From positions 1 through 16,567 of the forward strand of contig JBDUDX010000234.1 of assembly GCA_040002735.1 (NCBI GenBank): a stretch of 16,567 nucleotides of DNA, read 5' to 3'. The stretch is from JADGOV01 sp040002735 (lineage in GTDB: Bacteria > Actinomycetota > Actinomycetes > JADGOV01). Under the pieces are notes generated by a model that was not told the origin of the DNA, searched no databases, and saw nothing but the letters and a program-made list of their open reading frames with translations. The first letter of the stretch is position 1, and every line of letters starts with the position of its first letter. This document shows positions 1-7,048 of this stretch, piece after piece. Made by a program: the position numbers and the translations under genes.

Positions 1-3
1 GAG

Positions 4-77
4 TGGAGCGGGTGACGGGAATCGAACCCGCACTGTCAGCTTGGGAAGCTGAAGTCCTGCCATTGGACCACACCCGC
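4..77 (-). tRNA. tRNA-Gly (anticodon CCC)
   Basis: Read on the minus strand, the sequence folds as a full cloverleaf. The 7-bp acceptor stem is GCGGGTG/CACCCGC, and the D arm has stem GTCC/GGAC. The anticodon stem TCAGC/GCTGA encloses the loop TTCCCAA, giving anticodon CCC (Gly, codon GGG). The T arm has the loop TTCGATT. The discriminator base is T, as usual for tRNA-Gly, and CCA is encoded (plus-strand tgg at 4-6). It lies 40 nt downstream of dcd on the same strand; a tRNA-Gly beside dcd is, as I recall, a recurrent actinobacterial arrangement. No clear independent promoter was seen in the 40-nt gap at 78-117. Confidence 0.97.
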
Positions 78-117
78 TAGGAACTGGATCAGTCTATCGG
101 GGTAACCGGCCACGCCT

Positions 118-690
118 TCAGTCCGAGGGCCGGATGTTCTGGCCGTACTGGGAAGCCTGCGGTCCGCGCTGTCCCTGGTACTTGCTGTTGAGCCCTGGAG
201 ATCCGTACGGCCGCTGCGCCGGGGCGTCCAGCGGCATGAAGGAGACCTGCCCGATCTTCATCCCGGGCCAGAGCTTCACCGGCAGGGTTGCGACGTTGGA
301 CAGTTCCAGCGTCACCTCGCCGGTGAATCCGGCGTCGATGAAGCCGGCGGTGGCGTGGATCAACACGCCCCAGCGGCCGAGACTCGACTTGCCGTCGACG
401 CGGGCGACGATATCGTCCGGCAGCCCCAAGCATTCCACGGTGGTACCAAGTACGAACTCACCGGGGTGCAAGATGAACGGCCCGCCGGCGGGTACCTCGA
501 TCAGAGTGGTCAGCTCGGCGGGTGAGGAGTACGGGTCGATGGACTCGGCGCTGTGGTTGACGATCACCCGAAACTGGCGGCCGAGTCGTAGATCCACGCT
601 GGCCGGCTGAATCTGATCGTCGCCGAGCGGGGCGATCCGGATGCGTCCGTTGGCCAGCAACGTTCGGATCGTGCCGTCACTGAGGATCAC
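118..690 (-). CDS. dcd: dCTP deaminase (possibly bifunctional dCTP deaminase/dUTPase)
   Basis: The enzyme deaminates dCTP to dUTP in pyrimidine deoxynucleotide synthesis; mycobacterial relatives also hydrolyse dUTP to dUMP. The GTG start at 690 gives 190 residues, the length of the M. tuberculosis enzyme, and has a good SD (GGAGG at 698-702, 7 nt away). A longer open frame to 834 has no family similarity before this GTG. Family motifs are intact: QPASVDLRL (28-36), HPGEFVLG (75-82), GKSSLGR (100-106), the HATAGFIDAGF block (112-122) with A115, TLELSN (127-132) with the presumed catalytic E129, WPGMKIGQ, and the C-terminal SKYQGQRGP nucleotide-binding tail. S102 and R106 align with E. coli S111 and R115. 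It is divergent from the CheA-like gene and followed by the tRNA-Gly. The deaminase call is firm; bifunctionality is inferred from the resemblance to the actinobacterial type. Confidence 0.96.
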   Translation of the reverse strand: MILSDGTIRTLLANGRIRIAPLGDDQIQPASVDLRLGRQFRVIVNHSAESIDPYSSPAELTTLIEVPAGGPFILHPGEFVLGTTVECLGLPDDIVARVDGKSSLGRWGVLIHATAGFIDAGFTGEVTLELSNVATLPVKLWPGMKIGQVSFMPLDAPAQRPYGSPGLNSKYQGQRGPQASQYGQNIRPSD

Positions 691-832
691 TCGCCAGCCT
701 CCACCGACGACACGGTAGCCGAGCTCGAGGCGGGCCGTAAGTTCACCCGGTACAAGTGCCGCTTGGCCCTCAAGGTGAGCGCCTCGCCGCGCCGAAGAGG
801 GGGAAGCAAGATCGTCCCGGTGGAGAGGTCTC
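691..832. promoter_or_regulatory. Divergent intergenic region between dcd and the CheA-like gene
   Basis: These 142 bp separate the two divergent starts and must hold the promoters of both genes unless they are transcribed from farther away. The SD of dcd (698-702, minus) and that of the kinase (GGAGAGG at 822-828, plus) are at its two edges. I found no convincing -35/-10 pair or palindrome by eye. The longer minus-strand open frame through this region looks like spurious extension. Confidence 0.5.
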
Positions 833-2212
833 ATGGATTCGCTCGACGTGGTCAGCGAGTTCCTGGTGCAGAGCCATGACTACCTGGACCGGCTGGAACA
901 CGACCTCGTGGCGCTGGAACGGGAGCCCACATCGACGCAACTGCTCAACCGGGTGATTGGGGTCGTCCATACCCTCGGGGTGGGCGGCGGGGTGCTGAAC
1001 CTGCGGCGCTTCACTGCGCTGACCGACGGGGCCGAGGAACTGCTGGCGCAGATCAGCCGTGGCCGAGTGGCGTTCACCCCGGATGTGGCGGACGGCCTGC
1101 TCAGTTGCGCGGACTCCGTCCGAGCCATTCTGGACGTGCTCGAAGCGACCGGCGGTGAAGGCGAGGCGGATGCCGGCACGGTACTCACCATGCTCGACGC
1201 GCTCGCGGTGCCGGCGGAACCCCCGCTGGTGGCACCTCTGGGCGAGGTACTCGTGCAATCCGGCCTGGTCACTCCCGCCGCCGTCAGCTTGGCGCGACAT
1301 GCCCAGGAAATGGGTGATCCCCGCCCGCTCGGCGAGATCCTCCTGACCCAGGGCTCGTTGACGCCGCGGCAGCTGGCAGCGGGATTGGACACCCAGACCG
1401 AGAAGCGCTCTGTACTCGACCGAGCGGTACGCGTCGATTCCGACGTTCTGGACACCTTGAGCCGGCTCGCCGACCAGCTGGCCGGAGCGGGAGACGCGCT
1501 GCGGGCCGCCCTGGCCGCCGAGCCCCCTGGTCCCGGTACGGCCGCGGCCGCCGCGCGCCTGGCGGTCGAGATCGACGATACGCGGGAGTGTATTCGCCAG
1601 ACCTGGGTGCGCCGGCTGGATGACGTGTGGATGTGCCTGCCCCGGGTGGTGCGGGACACTGCGGCCTCGGCCGGCAAGGTGGTCACCTTGGAGACCGAGG
1701 GGGGCGGTCTGCGTTTGGACCGCGCGTTGATCGCCGCGCTGCGCGATCCGTTGATCCTGCTGGTGCGCAATGCGGTGGGACATGGTGTGGAATCACCGGC
1801 AGCCCGGCAGGATCTCGGCAAGCCGGCGGCCGGACTGGTCCGCGTCACGGCGACGGTCTGGGGCGACCAACTGGTCGTGGAGTTGAGCGACGACGGCGTC
1901 GGTATCGACCCGATGCGGGTCCGCAGCCTTGCACTGAGCTTCGGCCTGTCGAGCGCGTACGAACTCGCCCGACTCTCCGACGCCGCCGTGCTGCAGTTGA
2001 TGCTGCTGCCCGGACTGACGAGGGACTTCGATGCCGAGGAGCCGCCATGGGCGCAGCCAGGGACGCCGCGGGGTTTCGGACTTGCCCTGGCCACGCTGGC
2101 CATCGAAGCGGCCGGCGGAGTGCTGGAGTTGTGCAGCGAACTGGGCGTGGGTACCACCGTCCGGCTGACCCTGCCCCTCGACGTCCGGTCCCGGGCGGTG
2201 CTGCCTTCCTGA
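833..2212 (+). CDS. CheA-like histidine kinase without a CheW domain
   Basis: This is a predicted soluble two-component kinase of 459 residues; I see no membrane segment. Order of parts: an HPt-like helical domain (1-105) with candidate phospho-acceptor H46 in VVHTLGVGG; two similar short motifs, PLGEVLVQSGLVTP (135-148) and PLGEILLTQGSLTP (165-178), resembling the MshEN/GspE-N-like repeats seen in some CheA proteins; a CheA dimerisation-like helix pair (about 200-265); and a CheA-type HATPase (about 265-450). The HATPase has DPLILLVRNAVGHG (N box, N313), DDGVGID (G1, 353-359) and GFGLALA (G2, 414-420). The CheA hallmark HTLKG is HTLGV here and NAVDHG is NAVGHG, so activity is uncertain. The protein ends right after the ATPase, so the CheW-binding P5 domain is missing. 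ATG 833 has SD GGAGAGG. No che genes, receptor or response regulator is adjacent, and the target is unknown. Confidence 0.82.
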   Translation: MDSLDVVSEFLVQSHDYLDRLEHDLVALEREPTSTQLLNRVIGVVHTLGVGGGVLNLRRFTALTDGAEELLAQISRGRVAFTPDVADGLLSCADSVRAILDVLEATGGEGEADAGTVLTMLDALAVPAEPPLVAPLGEVLVQSGLVTPAAVSLARHAQEMGDPRPLGEILLTQGSLTPRQLAAGLDTQTEKRSVLDRAVRVDSDVLDTLSRLADQLAGAGDALRAALAAEPPGPGTAAAAARLAVEIDDTRECIRQTWVRRLDDVWMCLPRVVRDTAASAGKVVTLETEGGGLRLDRALIAALRDPLILLVRNAVGHGVESPAARQDLGKPAAGLVRVTATVWGDQLVVELSDDGVGIDPMRVRSLALSFGLSSAYELARLSDAAVLQLMLLPGLTRDFDAEEPPWAQPGTPRGFGLALATLAIEAAGGVLELCSELGVGTTVRLTLPLDVRSRAVLPS

Positions 2213-2232
2213 GGCGGAGTACCGGCCCTCAG
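2209..2232. terminator. Possible weak bidirectional terminator
   Basis: CTGAGG (2209-2214) pairs with CCTCAG (2227-2232) around a 12-nt loop, spanning the stop codons of the two convergent genes. The stem is only 6 bp and no T-tract follows on either strand, so this is a positional guess. Confidence 0.25.
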
Positions 2233-2726
2233 CCCGTGACCGTCATCCGCGCACTGGAAGACCCGCTGCCGTCCGATACGGTGATCTTGTACTCGCCCGG
2301 CGCGAGGGTCGGGACCAGGAACGCGGCGGCCGCTCTGCAGTCCGCGAGCGCAATGCCGGGCCGGGACACCCGCTTGCCGCCGACTGTCACCGTGATCGGC
2401 CGACCACTGGCTCCGGTGACGGACCATTTCACCCCGGCACCTGGCCCTACCTCGGTGGGTGAGACGGCGATCTGCAGCGTGGTGCAACTCCTCGCCAGCT
2501 CGGGCGCGTGCGAGCGGGCGGCGAGTCGACCGACGACGAGTACCACGAGCAGCACACCGATCAGGTAGAGCGTCCGTCGCATCTTCCGGCGGTCCGGGAG
2601 CGGCGTGGCGAGTCCCGGGGGCAACACCGGGATCGGGTCACCCAGCTCGCGGCTGCGCCGGTCCGCGTCGATCCGCTGCGCGGCCCGCTCGTAGGCGTCC
2701 GGCTCGTCCGGTGTGCGCGGGGCCAT
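2229..2726 (-). CDS. Hypothetical single-pass membrane protein with an extracytoplasmic beta-rich domain
   Basis: I do not recognise a named family. The 165-residue protein begins with a charged, proline-containing cytoplasmic segment (1-51) that includes YERAAQRIDADRRSREL. One hydrophobic helix follows (about 52-68, LYLIGVLLVVLVVGRLA). The exported part of about 95 residues has the look of a small Ig-like or other beta-sandwich domain: it holds SPTEVGPGAGVKWSVTG, ITVTVGGK and LAPGEYKITVSDGSG, plus two cysteines (CTTLQI and DCRAA) that could form a disulfide outside the cell. ATG 2726 lies 24 bp after the stop of the upstream Fe-S oxidoreductase gene, so co-transcription is likely. No strong SD precedes it. 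Its role is unknown; a structural or accessory role in the envelope is only inference. Confidence 0.7.
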   Translation of the reverse strand: MAPRTPDEPDAYERAAQRIDADRRSRELGDPIPVLPPGLATPLPDRRKMRRTLYLIGVLLVVLVVGRLAARSHAPELARSCTTLQIAVSPTEVGPGAGVKWSVTGASGRPITVTVGGKRVSRPGIALADCRAAAAFLVPTLAPGEYKITVSDGSGSSSARMTVTG

Positions 2727-2750
2727 GAAGTCAGGCGCCTACGTCGCCGG

Positions 2751-4946
2751 CTAGCTGGGACGTACCAGGGACTTCGCCAGCAGCTGCGCCACGTCGAGCA
2801 CCTCGACGCCCTCGCGGGCCTCGCCGCTCTGCTTCTTGGCGGTGACCGCGTCGGAGAGCATGACCATGCAGTACGGGCAGGCGGTGGAGATCACATCCGG
2901 GTCCAGGCCGAGCGCCTCGTCGACCCGCTCGGAGTTGATCGACTTACCGATCCGCTCTTCCATCCACATCCGCGCGCCGCCGGCGCCGCAGCAGAAGCCG
3001 CGCTCCTTGCACCGGTGCATCTCCTCCGAGCGCAGACCGGCGATCGAGCCGAGTACCTCGCGCGGCGGCGTGTACACCTTGTTGTGCCGCCCGAGGTAGC
3101 ACGGGTCGTGGTAGGTCACCTTGGCGTCGATCGGCGTCACCGGGGTGAGTCGTCCCTCGTCGACGAGCCGGCCGAGAAGCTGGGTGTGGTGGACCACGTC
3201 GAAGTGCCCGCCCAGGGCGGGGTACTCGTTCGCCAGCGTGTTGAAGCAGTGCGGGCAGGTGGCGACGATCTTCTTCGCGCCGACCTCGTTGAGGGTCTCG
3301 ACGTTGGCCTTGCCGAGTTCCTGGAAGAGGTACTCGTTGCCGATGCGGCGGGCCGGGTCGCCGCTGCAGCTCTCGCCCTCGCCGAGCACGACGAATTTCA
3401 CGCCGGCGGTGTGCAGCAGCTCGACGAACGCCTTGGTGGTCTTGATCGAGCGGTCCTCCAGCGCGCCGGCGCAGCCGACCCAGTACAGGTACTCCACGTC
3501 GTCCGGAATCTTCTCGCCCGGCGCCACGACCGGAACCTCGAAGGAGAGCCCCTGCGCCCACTCCATCCGCTTGCGGGCCGGCAGGTTCCACGGGTTGCCG
3601 TTGTTCTCCAATCCCCGCAGCATCGTGCCGGCCTCGCTGGGGAAATTGCTCTCGACCAGTACCTGGTACCGGCGCATGTCCAGGATGTGGTCGACGTGCT
3701 CGATGTCCACCGGGCACTGCTCGACGCAGGCCCCGCAGGTGGTGCACGACCACAGCACGTCCGGATCGATCACGCCCAGTTCCTCGGCGGTGCCGACCAG
3801 CGGCCGGTCTGCTTGCGCCTTGCCGGGGGTTGGCAGCCGGCCGAATCCCGACTCGGGCACCGCGCCGTGGGCGTGCTCCTTCGGGCTGCCGGCGTGGGAC
3901 GGCACCTCGCCGGCGTCCTCCTCGACGCCGGTCACCGCCTCGCCATTCGCGCTCAAGAGATAAGGCGCCTTGGCGAACAGGTGGTCCCGCAAGTCCATGA
4001 TCACGAGCTTGGGGGACAGCGGCTTGCCGGTATTCCAGGCCGGGCACTGGCTCTGGCACCGCCCGCACTCCGTACAGGTGGAGAAGTCCAGCATTCCCTT
4101 CCAGGTGAAGTCTTCGACCTTGCCGACGCCGAGCTGCGGGTCCTCCTCCTCCATCAGCGCTTCGATGTCCGGAGTCGTCGCCAGCGCGCCGAGGGCGATC
4201 GGCTCGCGCTTGGTGAGCACGTTGACCGGCGCCAGGAAGATGTGCAGGTGCTTGGAGTACACGACCAGTACCAGGAAGCCGAGGATCACCCCGATCTGGG
4301 CCAGAATGAAGATCGGTTCGAGGATCTCATTGGCCCGATGGCCGAGCGGGTGCAGAACCACGGCGGTGGCCTTGGAGGCGAAGGTCCACCAGGTCCCGCG
4401 GTGGTCTTGGCCGAACGGGAAGTGGCCGGTGTTGATCTGCGCGCCGCGGTACAGCAGCAGCGTGGCGATCACCGCGGTGATCATCCCCAGAATGACCCAG
4501 GCCGGTCCGGCATGCGAACCGTAGAACCGGGACGCCCGCTGCTGCCGGGCCGGCGCGTTGCGGACCCGGTTAACCGTGAAGTACACCAGGGCCAGCAGGA
4601 CGGCGACCGCGAAGAAGTCTTCGAGCAGTCCGAGCACCGTCCATTTGCCGATGATCGGGATGAAGAAGTGCTCGTTGAATAGTGCGCCGTACGCCTCGAG
4701 GATCGTGGCCCCCAGAATGAGGAATCCCCAGAACGTGAAGAAGTGCGCCAGGCCGGGAGCGCCCCACTTCAGCAGCTTCCGTTGGCCGAAGACCTCGGTG
4801 AGCTGGCTGGCGGCCCGCTGCCCGATGCCGTCGAGGCGGCCGGGCGCCGGCTTTCCGAGTGTGATGAGCCGGTACAGCCAGTACGCCCGCCGACCAGCGA
4901 CAGCGAGCGCGACGACCGTCAGAATCAAGCCAATAATTAAGCGCAA
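2751..4946 (-). CDS. Membrane-bound (Fe-S) oxidoreductase, EtfD/HdrD-like
   Basis: This 731-residue inner-membrane electron-transfer protein combines a NarI/HdrE-like membrane part with HdrD-like iron-sulfur parts. The layout matches M. tuberculosis Rv0338c (EtfD), which passes electrons from electron-transfer flavoprotein during fatty-acid oxidation to the quinone pool. Membrane helices lie near 3-18, 68-86, 104-125, 148-166 and 210-230. Two 4Fe-4S motifs follow: CTECGRCQSQCP (C291, C294, C297, C301) and CTTCGACVEQCP (C401, C404, C407, C411). Two CCG-type cysteine domains complete it (C492, C527, C564/C567; and C616, C652/C653, C690/C693). The start is TTG 4946, with GGAG 8 nt upstream; no ATG or GTG was found upstream before a stop. 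The gene is followed after 24 bp by the small membrane protein. ETF as the partner is inferred from the family; no etfAB is in this window. Confidence 0.9.
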   Translation of the reverse strand: MRLIIGLILTVVALAVAGRRAYWLYRLITLGKPAPGRLDGIGQRAASQLTEVFGQRKLLKWGAPGLAHFFTFWGFLILGATILEAYGALFNEHFFIPIIGKWTVLGLLEDFFAVAVLLALVYFTVNRVRNAPARQQRASRFYGSHAGPAWVILGMITAVIATLLLYRGAQINTGHFPFGQDHRGTWWTFASKATAVVLHPLGHRANEILEPIFILAQIGVILGFLVLVVYSKHLHIFLAPVNVLTKREPIALGALATTPDIEALMEEEDPQLGVGKVEDFTWKGMLDFSTCTECGRCQSQCPAWNTGKPLSPKLVIMDLRDHLFAKAPYLLSANGEAVTGVEEDAGEVPSHAGSPKEHAHGAVPESGFGRLPTPGKAQADRPLVGTAEELGVIDPDVLWSCTTCGACVEQCPVDIEHVDHILDMRRYQVLVESNFPSEAGTMLRGLENNGNPWNLPARKRMEWAQGLSFEVPVVAPGEKIPDDVEYLYWVGCAGALEDRSIKTTKAFVELLHTAGVKFVVLGEGESCSGDPARRIGNEYLFQELGKANVETLNEVGAKKIVATCPHCFNTLANEYPALGGHFDVVHHTQLLGRLVDEGRLTPVTPIDAKVTYHDPCYLGRHNKVYTPPREVLGSIAGLRSEEMHRCKERGFCCGAGGARMWMEERIGKSINSERVDEALGLDPDVISTACPYCMVMLSDAVTAKKQSGEAREGVEVLDVAQLLAKSLVRPS

Positions 4947-5057
4947 CGTGAGTGCTCCGGTCCTACGGGGACGCTGGCCCGAGCTTACGACCGGAGCTCG
5001 ATCGGCTGACTACCGGCCGGTACGACGGGGCTGCGGAGCCAGTGATCGGAACCCGGC
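4947..5057. promoter_or_regulatory. Intergenic region with a 12-bp palindrome upstream of the Fe-S oxidoreductase
   Basis: These 111 bp lie between the sorC stop and the TTG start of the Fe-S oxidoreductase, both on the minus strand. The region holds the perfect palindrome TACCGGCCGGTA (5011-5022) and a weak GAGCC/GGCTC inverted pair at 5036-5059 that overlaps the sorC stop. The oxidoreductase promoter presumably lies here, but I could not pick a convincing -35/-10 pair. The palindrome could be an operator or part of a terminator. Confidence 0.35.
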
Positions 5058-6053
5058 TCAGTCCACCAGGCGCTGGGCGACCGCGAGATCGGTGATCAGG
5101 ACATTGACCCAGCCACCGAGCAGTGCGGCTCGGATGGCGGTGTACTTGCGGTCACCGCCGGCAACTGCCACCACCCGCGGTACCTTCCGCAGCGTCTCGA
5201 GGTCAATGCCTAGTACTCGATCGTCGAAGGGCGAGGCCACGACCTGGCCTTGCTCGTCGAAGAAGTGCAGGCAGATGTCACCGACGGCGTGGGCGCGTCG
5301 CAGCGCGGCCTGATCAGCCTCGCTGACGGCGTTGCCACTCTCCCGCAGCAGGGGAGAAGGTTCCAAGCTTCCCAGCCCCGCGAGCACGAGGGTCAAGTCG
5401 CGATGGCGGGACAGCACGTCGCGGATCTGCTCATCACCGAGGAGGGCTGCCCGGGCGGCCGGGGTGGCGGCCAGCCCGGGAGCCGGCAGGAAGACCGCCT
5501 CGGCCCCGGTGAGCAGGGCCAGGCGGTCCGCCAAGCGGGTCGCGTACGCCTGCGCCGTGCTGCTGCCCACGCCACCGAGAACCTGAACGACCTGCTCCGC
5601 CACCCGGCTTGTGCTGGGACGCATCGCCTCCACGGTCGCCAGCAGGGTGGAACTCCATGAGGAGATCCCGATCCGCTCCCCGCCGGTCAGGGTCGTCTCC
5701 AGGTAGACCGCGGCGGCGCCGCCGACGGCACGAAGCAGGGCGTCTTCGCTCGCTGGCTTCCCGGGGTCCGCCACCACGACGTCACGCAAGCCGAACCGAC
5801 GTTCGATCTCCTCTTCCAGTTCGGCGTACACCCCCGGGGGGGTCACGACGGAGATCCGGACGATGCCGAGCTCAGTGGCCTGCTTGAGCAGTCGAGACAC
5901 CCGAGGCTGGGAGATGTGCAACTGCTCGGCGATCTGCGGTTGGCGTAGGCCACGCTCGTGATACATCCGAGCCACCTTGGTGAGTAGCCGCAGATGAGTG
6001 GCGGTCACGGCTCCATGCGGAGGTACGCGAACGCGACTCGCCTCAATGGCCAT
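5058..6053 (-). CDS. SorC/DeoR-family sugar-responsive transcriptional regulator
   Basis: This 331-residue cytoplasmic repressor/activator has an N-terminal winged HTH (about 20-70): LLTKVARMYHERGLRQPQ, then IAEQLHISQPRVSRLLKQA, then GIVRISVV, the standard SorC opening. The rest is the sugar-phosphate-binding domain (about 75-331), with features such as GISSWSSTL, VVQVLGGVG, VLAGLGSLEPS, VGDICLHFFDEQG, VVAVAGGDRKYTAIRAAL and the ending VNVLITD. Members sense phosphorylated sugars and control adjacent catabolic operons; relatives include SorC, EryD, LsrR and CggR. I chose ATG 6053; an extension to GTG 6149 would run through the divergent promoter region and has no family similarity. It is divergent from the sugar cluster, its probable target. 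The ligand is probably a phosphorylated intermediate of this pathway, which is inference. Confidence 0.93.
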   Translation of the reverse strand: MAIEASRVRVPPHGAVTATHLRLLTKVARMYHERGLRQPQIAEQLHISQPRVSRLLKQATELGIVRISVVTPPGVYAELEEEIERRFGLRDVVVADPGKPASEDALLRAVGGAAAVYLETTLTGGERIGISSWSSTLLATVEAMRPSTSRVAEQVVQVLGGVGSSTAQAYATRLADRLALLTGAEAVFLPAPGLAATPAARAALLGDEQIRDVLSRHRDLTLVLAGLGSLEPSPLLRESGNAVSEADQAALRRAHAVGDICLHFFDEQGQVVASPFDDRVLGIDLETLRKVPRVVAVAGGDRKYTAIRAALLGGWVNVLITDLAVAQRLVD

Positions 6054-6097
6054 CGGCCTTCCGGTTGGGCCCTGCAGCTGCTCAGAACTGTTACCCA

Positions 6098-6126
6098 ATC
6101 TTGACGCCAAGGCAGGCCCGGCGCAA
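6098..6126 (-). promoter_or_regulatory. Candidate promoter of the sorC-family gene, overlapping the divergent one
   Basis: On the minus strand TTGCGC (6126-6121), a 17-bp spacer and CAAGAT (6103-6098) mirror the plus-strand promoter through the dyad. The predicted start near 6091 would leave a leader of about 38 nt before ATG 6053. The -35 matches the consensus only in TTG, so this is less secure than its partner. Confidence 0.35.
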
Positions 6127-6129
6127 GAT
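6101..6129 (+). promoter_or_regulatory. Candidate sigma70-like promoter of the transketolase-led operon
   Basis: TTGACG (6101-6106), a 17-bp spacer and CAAGAT (6124-6129) form a fair housekeeping-type promoter. The predicted RNA start near 6136 leaves a leader of about 31 nt before ATG 6167. The -10 box matches the consensus at A2, A5 and T6 but begins with C, so it would be weak without an activator. Confidence 0.5.
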
Positions 6130-6152
6130 GGGTTGGCACGTCCATTCACCTA

Positions 6153-6166
6153 CGAATAGGTATTCG
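6153..6166. promoter_or_regulatory. Palindromic leader element, copy 1
   Basis: CGAATAGGTATTCG is a 6-2-6 perfect palindrome that ends at the base before ATG 6167. An overlapping inverted pair ACCTA/TAGGT (6149-6162) lies on its left. It occupies the place where the SD should be; the only SD-like bases are the central AGG. A related element sits in the same position before the DUF2291 gene (11001-11014), which argues for a shared operator or translational control site. Confidence 0.6.
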
Positions 6167-7048
6167 ATGCTTACGGCCGACGTCCCTCAGGTGTCCCGCT
6201 GGCGGAAACTGCGCGAGGACGTCCTCGCGGCCGACCTCCAGACTCAGGCCCACCTGCTGCAGCAGGCGGCGGACGCGGCCCGGGCCACCGTGGTGCAGAC
6301 GATCTCCCGCGCCGGCCTCGGGCATGTGGGCGGTGATCTCTCGGTTCTGGACATTCTCACGGTGCTGTACGCGGCGGTCCTGCGGGTCGACCCGGAGCGT
6401 CCGGACTGGACGGATCGGGACCGGCTGGTGCTCAGCAAGGGCCATTGCGCGGTATCGCTTTACACCACCTTGGCCCGTTGCGGATACTTCCCGGCCGCCG
6501 CCCTGTCGACCTTCACGGGGCCGCTCTCCGAGCTCAACGGCCACCCCGATCGCAAGAAGGTTCCCGGGGTGGAAACGAATACGGGTCCGCTGGGTCACGG
6601 GTTCCCGTTTGCGGTCGGGGCCGCCATCGCTGGCCGGCTGGCCGCCTCGCAGCGCCGCGTCTTCGTGGTGCTCGGCGACGGCGAACTTCAGGAGGGCAGC
6701 AACTGGGAGGCCATGATGACCGCCGGCCACCGCGAACTCGGCAACCTGGTCGCCGTCGTTGATCGCAACCGCTTGCAGCAGGGCGACCGGACCGAATCGA
6801 CCAACCGGCTGGACCCGCTGGCGCCCAAGTGGCGCAGCTTCGGCTGGCAGGCCGAGGAGATCGACGGCCACGACCCGGTCGCCTTGCTGCAGGCCCTGAG
6901 CGCACCCGCGAGCGGGCAACCCCGGTGCCTCATCGCCAATACGGTCAAGGGGAAAGGGGTCTCCTTCATGGAAGACCGGGTGGAGTGGCACCACAAGGTG
7001 CCGTCCCAGGATCAGGCGGAAATGGCGATCGCGGAGTTGACCCGATGA
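6167..7048 (+). CDS. Transketolase-like protein, N-terminal (thiamine pyrophosphate) subunit
   Basis: This 293-residue cytosolic protein is the N-terminal half of a split transketolase. It binds the diphosphate end of TPP and Mg2+, and works with the next gene product to move a C2 ketol unit from a ketose phosphate to an aldose phosphate. Motifs: GLGHVGGDLS with H53, LSKGHCAVSLY (K91-H93), GPLGHG, GDGELQEGSNWEA (170-182) and VVDRN (to N201), which together form the TPP-binding site. ATG 6167 was chosen because the predicted transcript starts near 6136 and similarity begins soon after. The SD is weak and embedded in the palindromic leader. The stop overlaps the next start (ATGA). Split pairs in sugar operons include the AptA/AptB apulose-4-phosphate transketolase; a housekeeping transketolase would be a single chain of about 660-700 residues. 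Confidence 0.9.
   Translation: MLTADVPQVSRWRKLREDVLAADLQTQAHLLQQAADAARATVVQTISRAGLGHVGGDLSVLDILTVLYAAVLRVDPERPDWTDRDRLVLSKGHCAVSLYTTLARCGYFPAAALSTFTGPLSELNGHPDRKKVPGVETNTGPLGHGFPFAVGAAIAGRLAASQRRVFVVLGDGELQEGSNWEAMMTAGHRELGNLVAVVDRNRLQQGDRTESTNRLDPLAPKWRSFGWQAEEIDGHDPVALLQALSAPASGQPRCLIANTVKGKGVSFMEDRVEWHHKVPSQDQAEMAIAELTR

Larger units (their letters stand above)
6094..6132. promoter_or_regulatory. Imperfect dyad in the sorC/transketolase divergent region (candidate operator)
   Basis: The left arm CCCAATCTTGACGCC (6094-6108) is complementary to the right arm GGCGCAAGATGGG (6120-6132), except for two bulged A residues, across an 11-nt centre. It overlaps the candidate promoters of both strands, so a bound SorC-family protein would affect both genes. 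Whether it acts as operator, promoter symmetry or both cannot be decided here. Confidence 0.55.

Noticed and set aside
880..2487. Minus-strand open frame of 535 codons opposite the CheA-like gene
   Set aside because: The Ser/Arg/Thr-rich composition is typical of an antisense shadow; it also crosses into the next gene in a different frame from the real protein.
2508..4682. Very long plus-strand open frame (724 codons) opposite the Fe-S oxidoreductase
   Set aside because: It lacks recognisable motifs, is rich in Arg/His/Val from antisense GC-biased codons, and mirrors a gene with clear 4Fe-4S and CCG motifs. It is a GC-driven shadow.
6054..6149. Longer sorC-family start at GTG 6149
   Set aside because: It would run through the divergent dyad and promoter region, and the added residues show no family similarity.
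6065..6166. Longer transketolase N-subunit start at 6065 or ATG 6128
   Set aside because: Both lie upstream of the predicted transcript start near 6136 and have no SD; the encoded residues are not transketolase-like.
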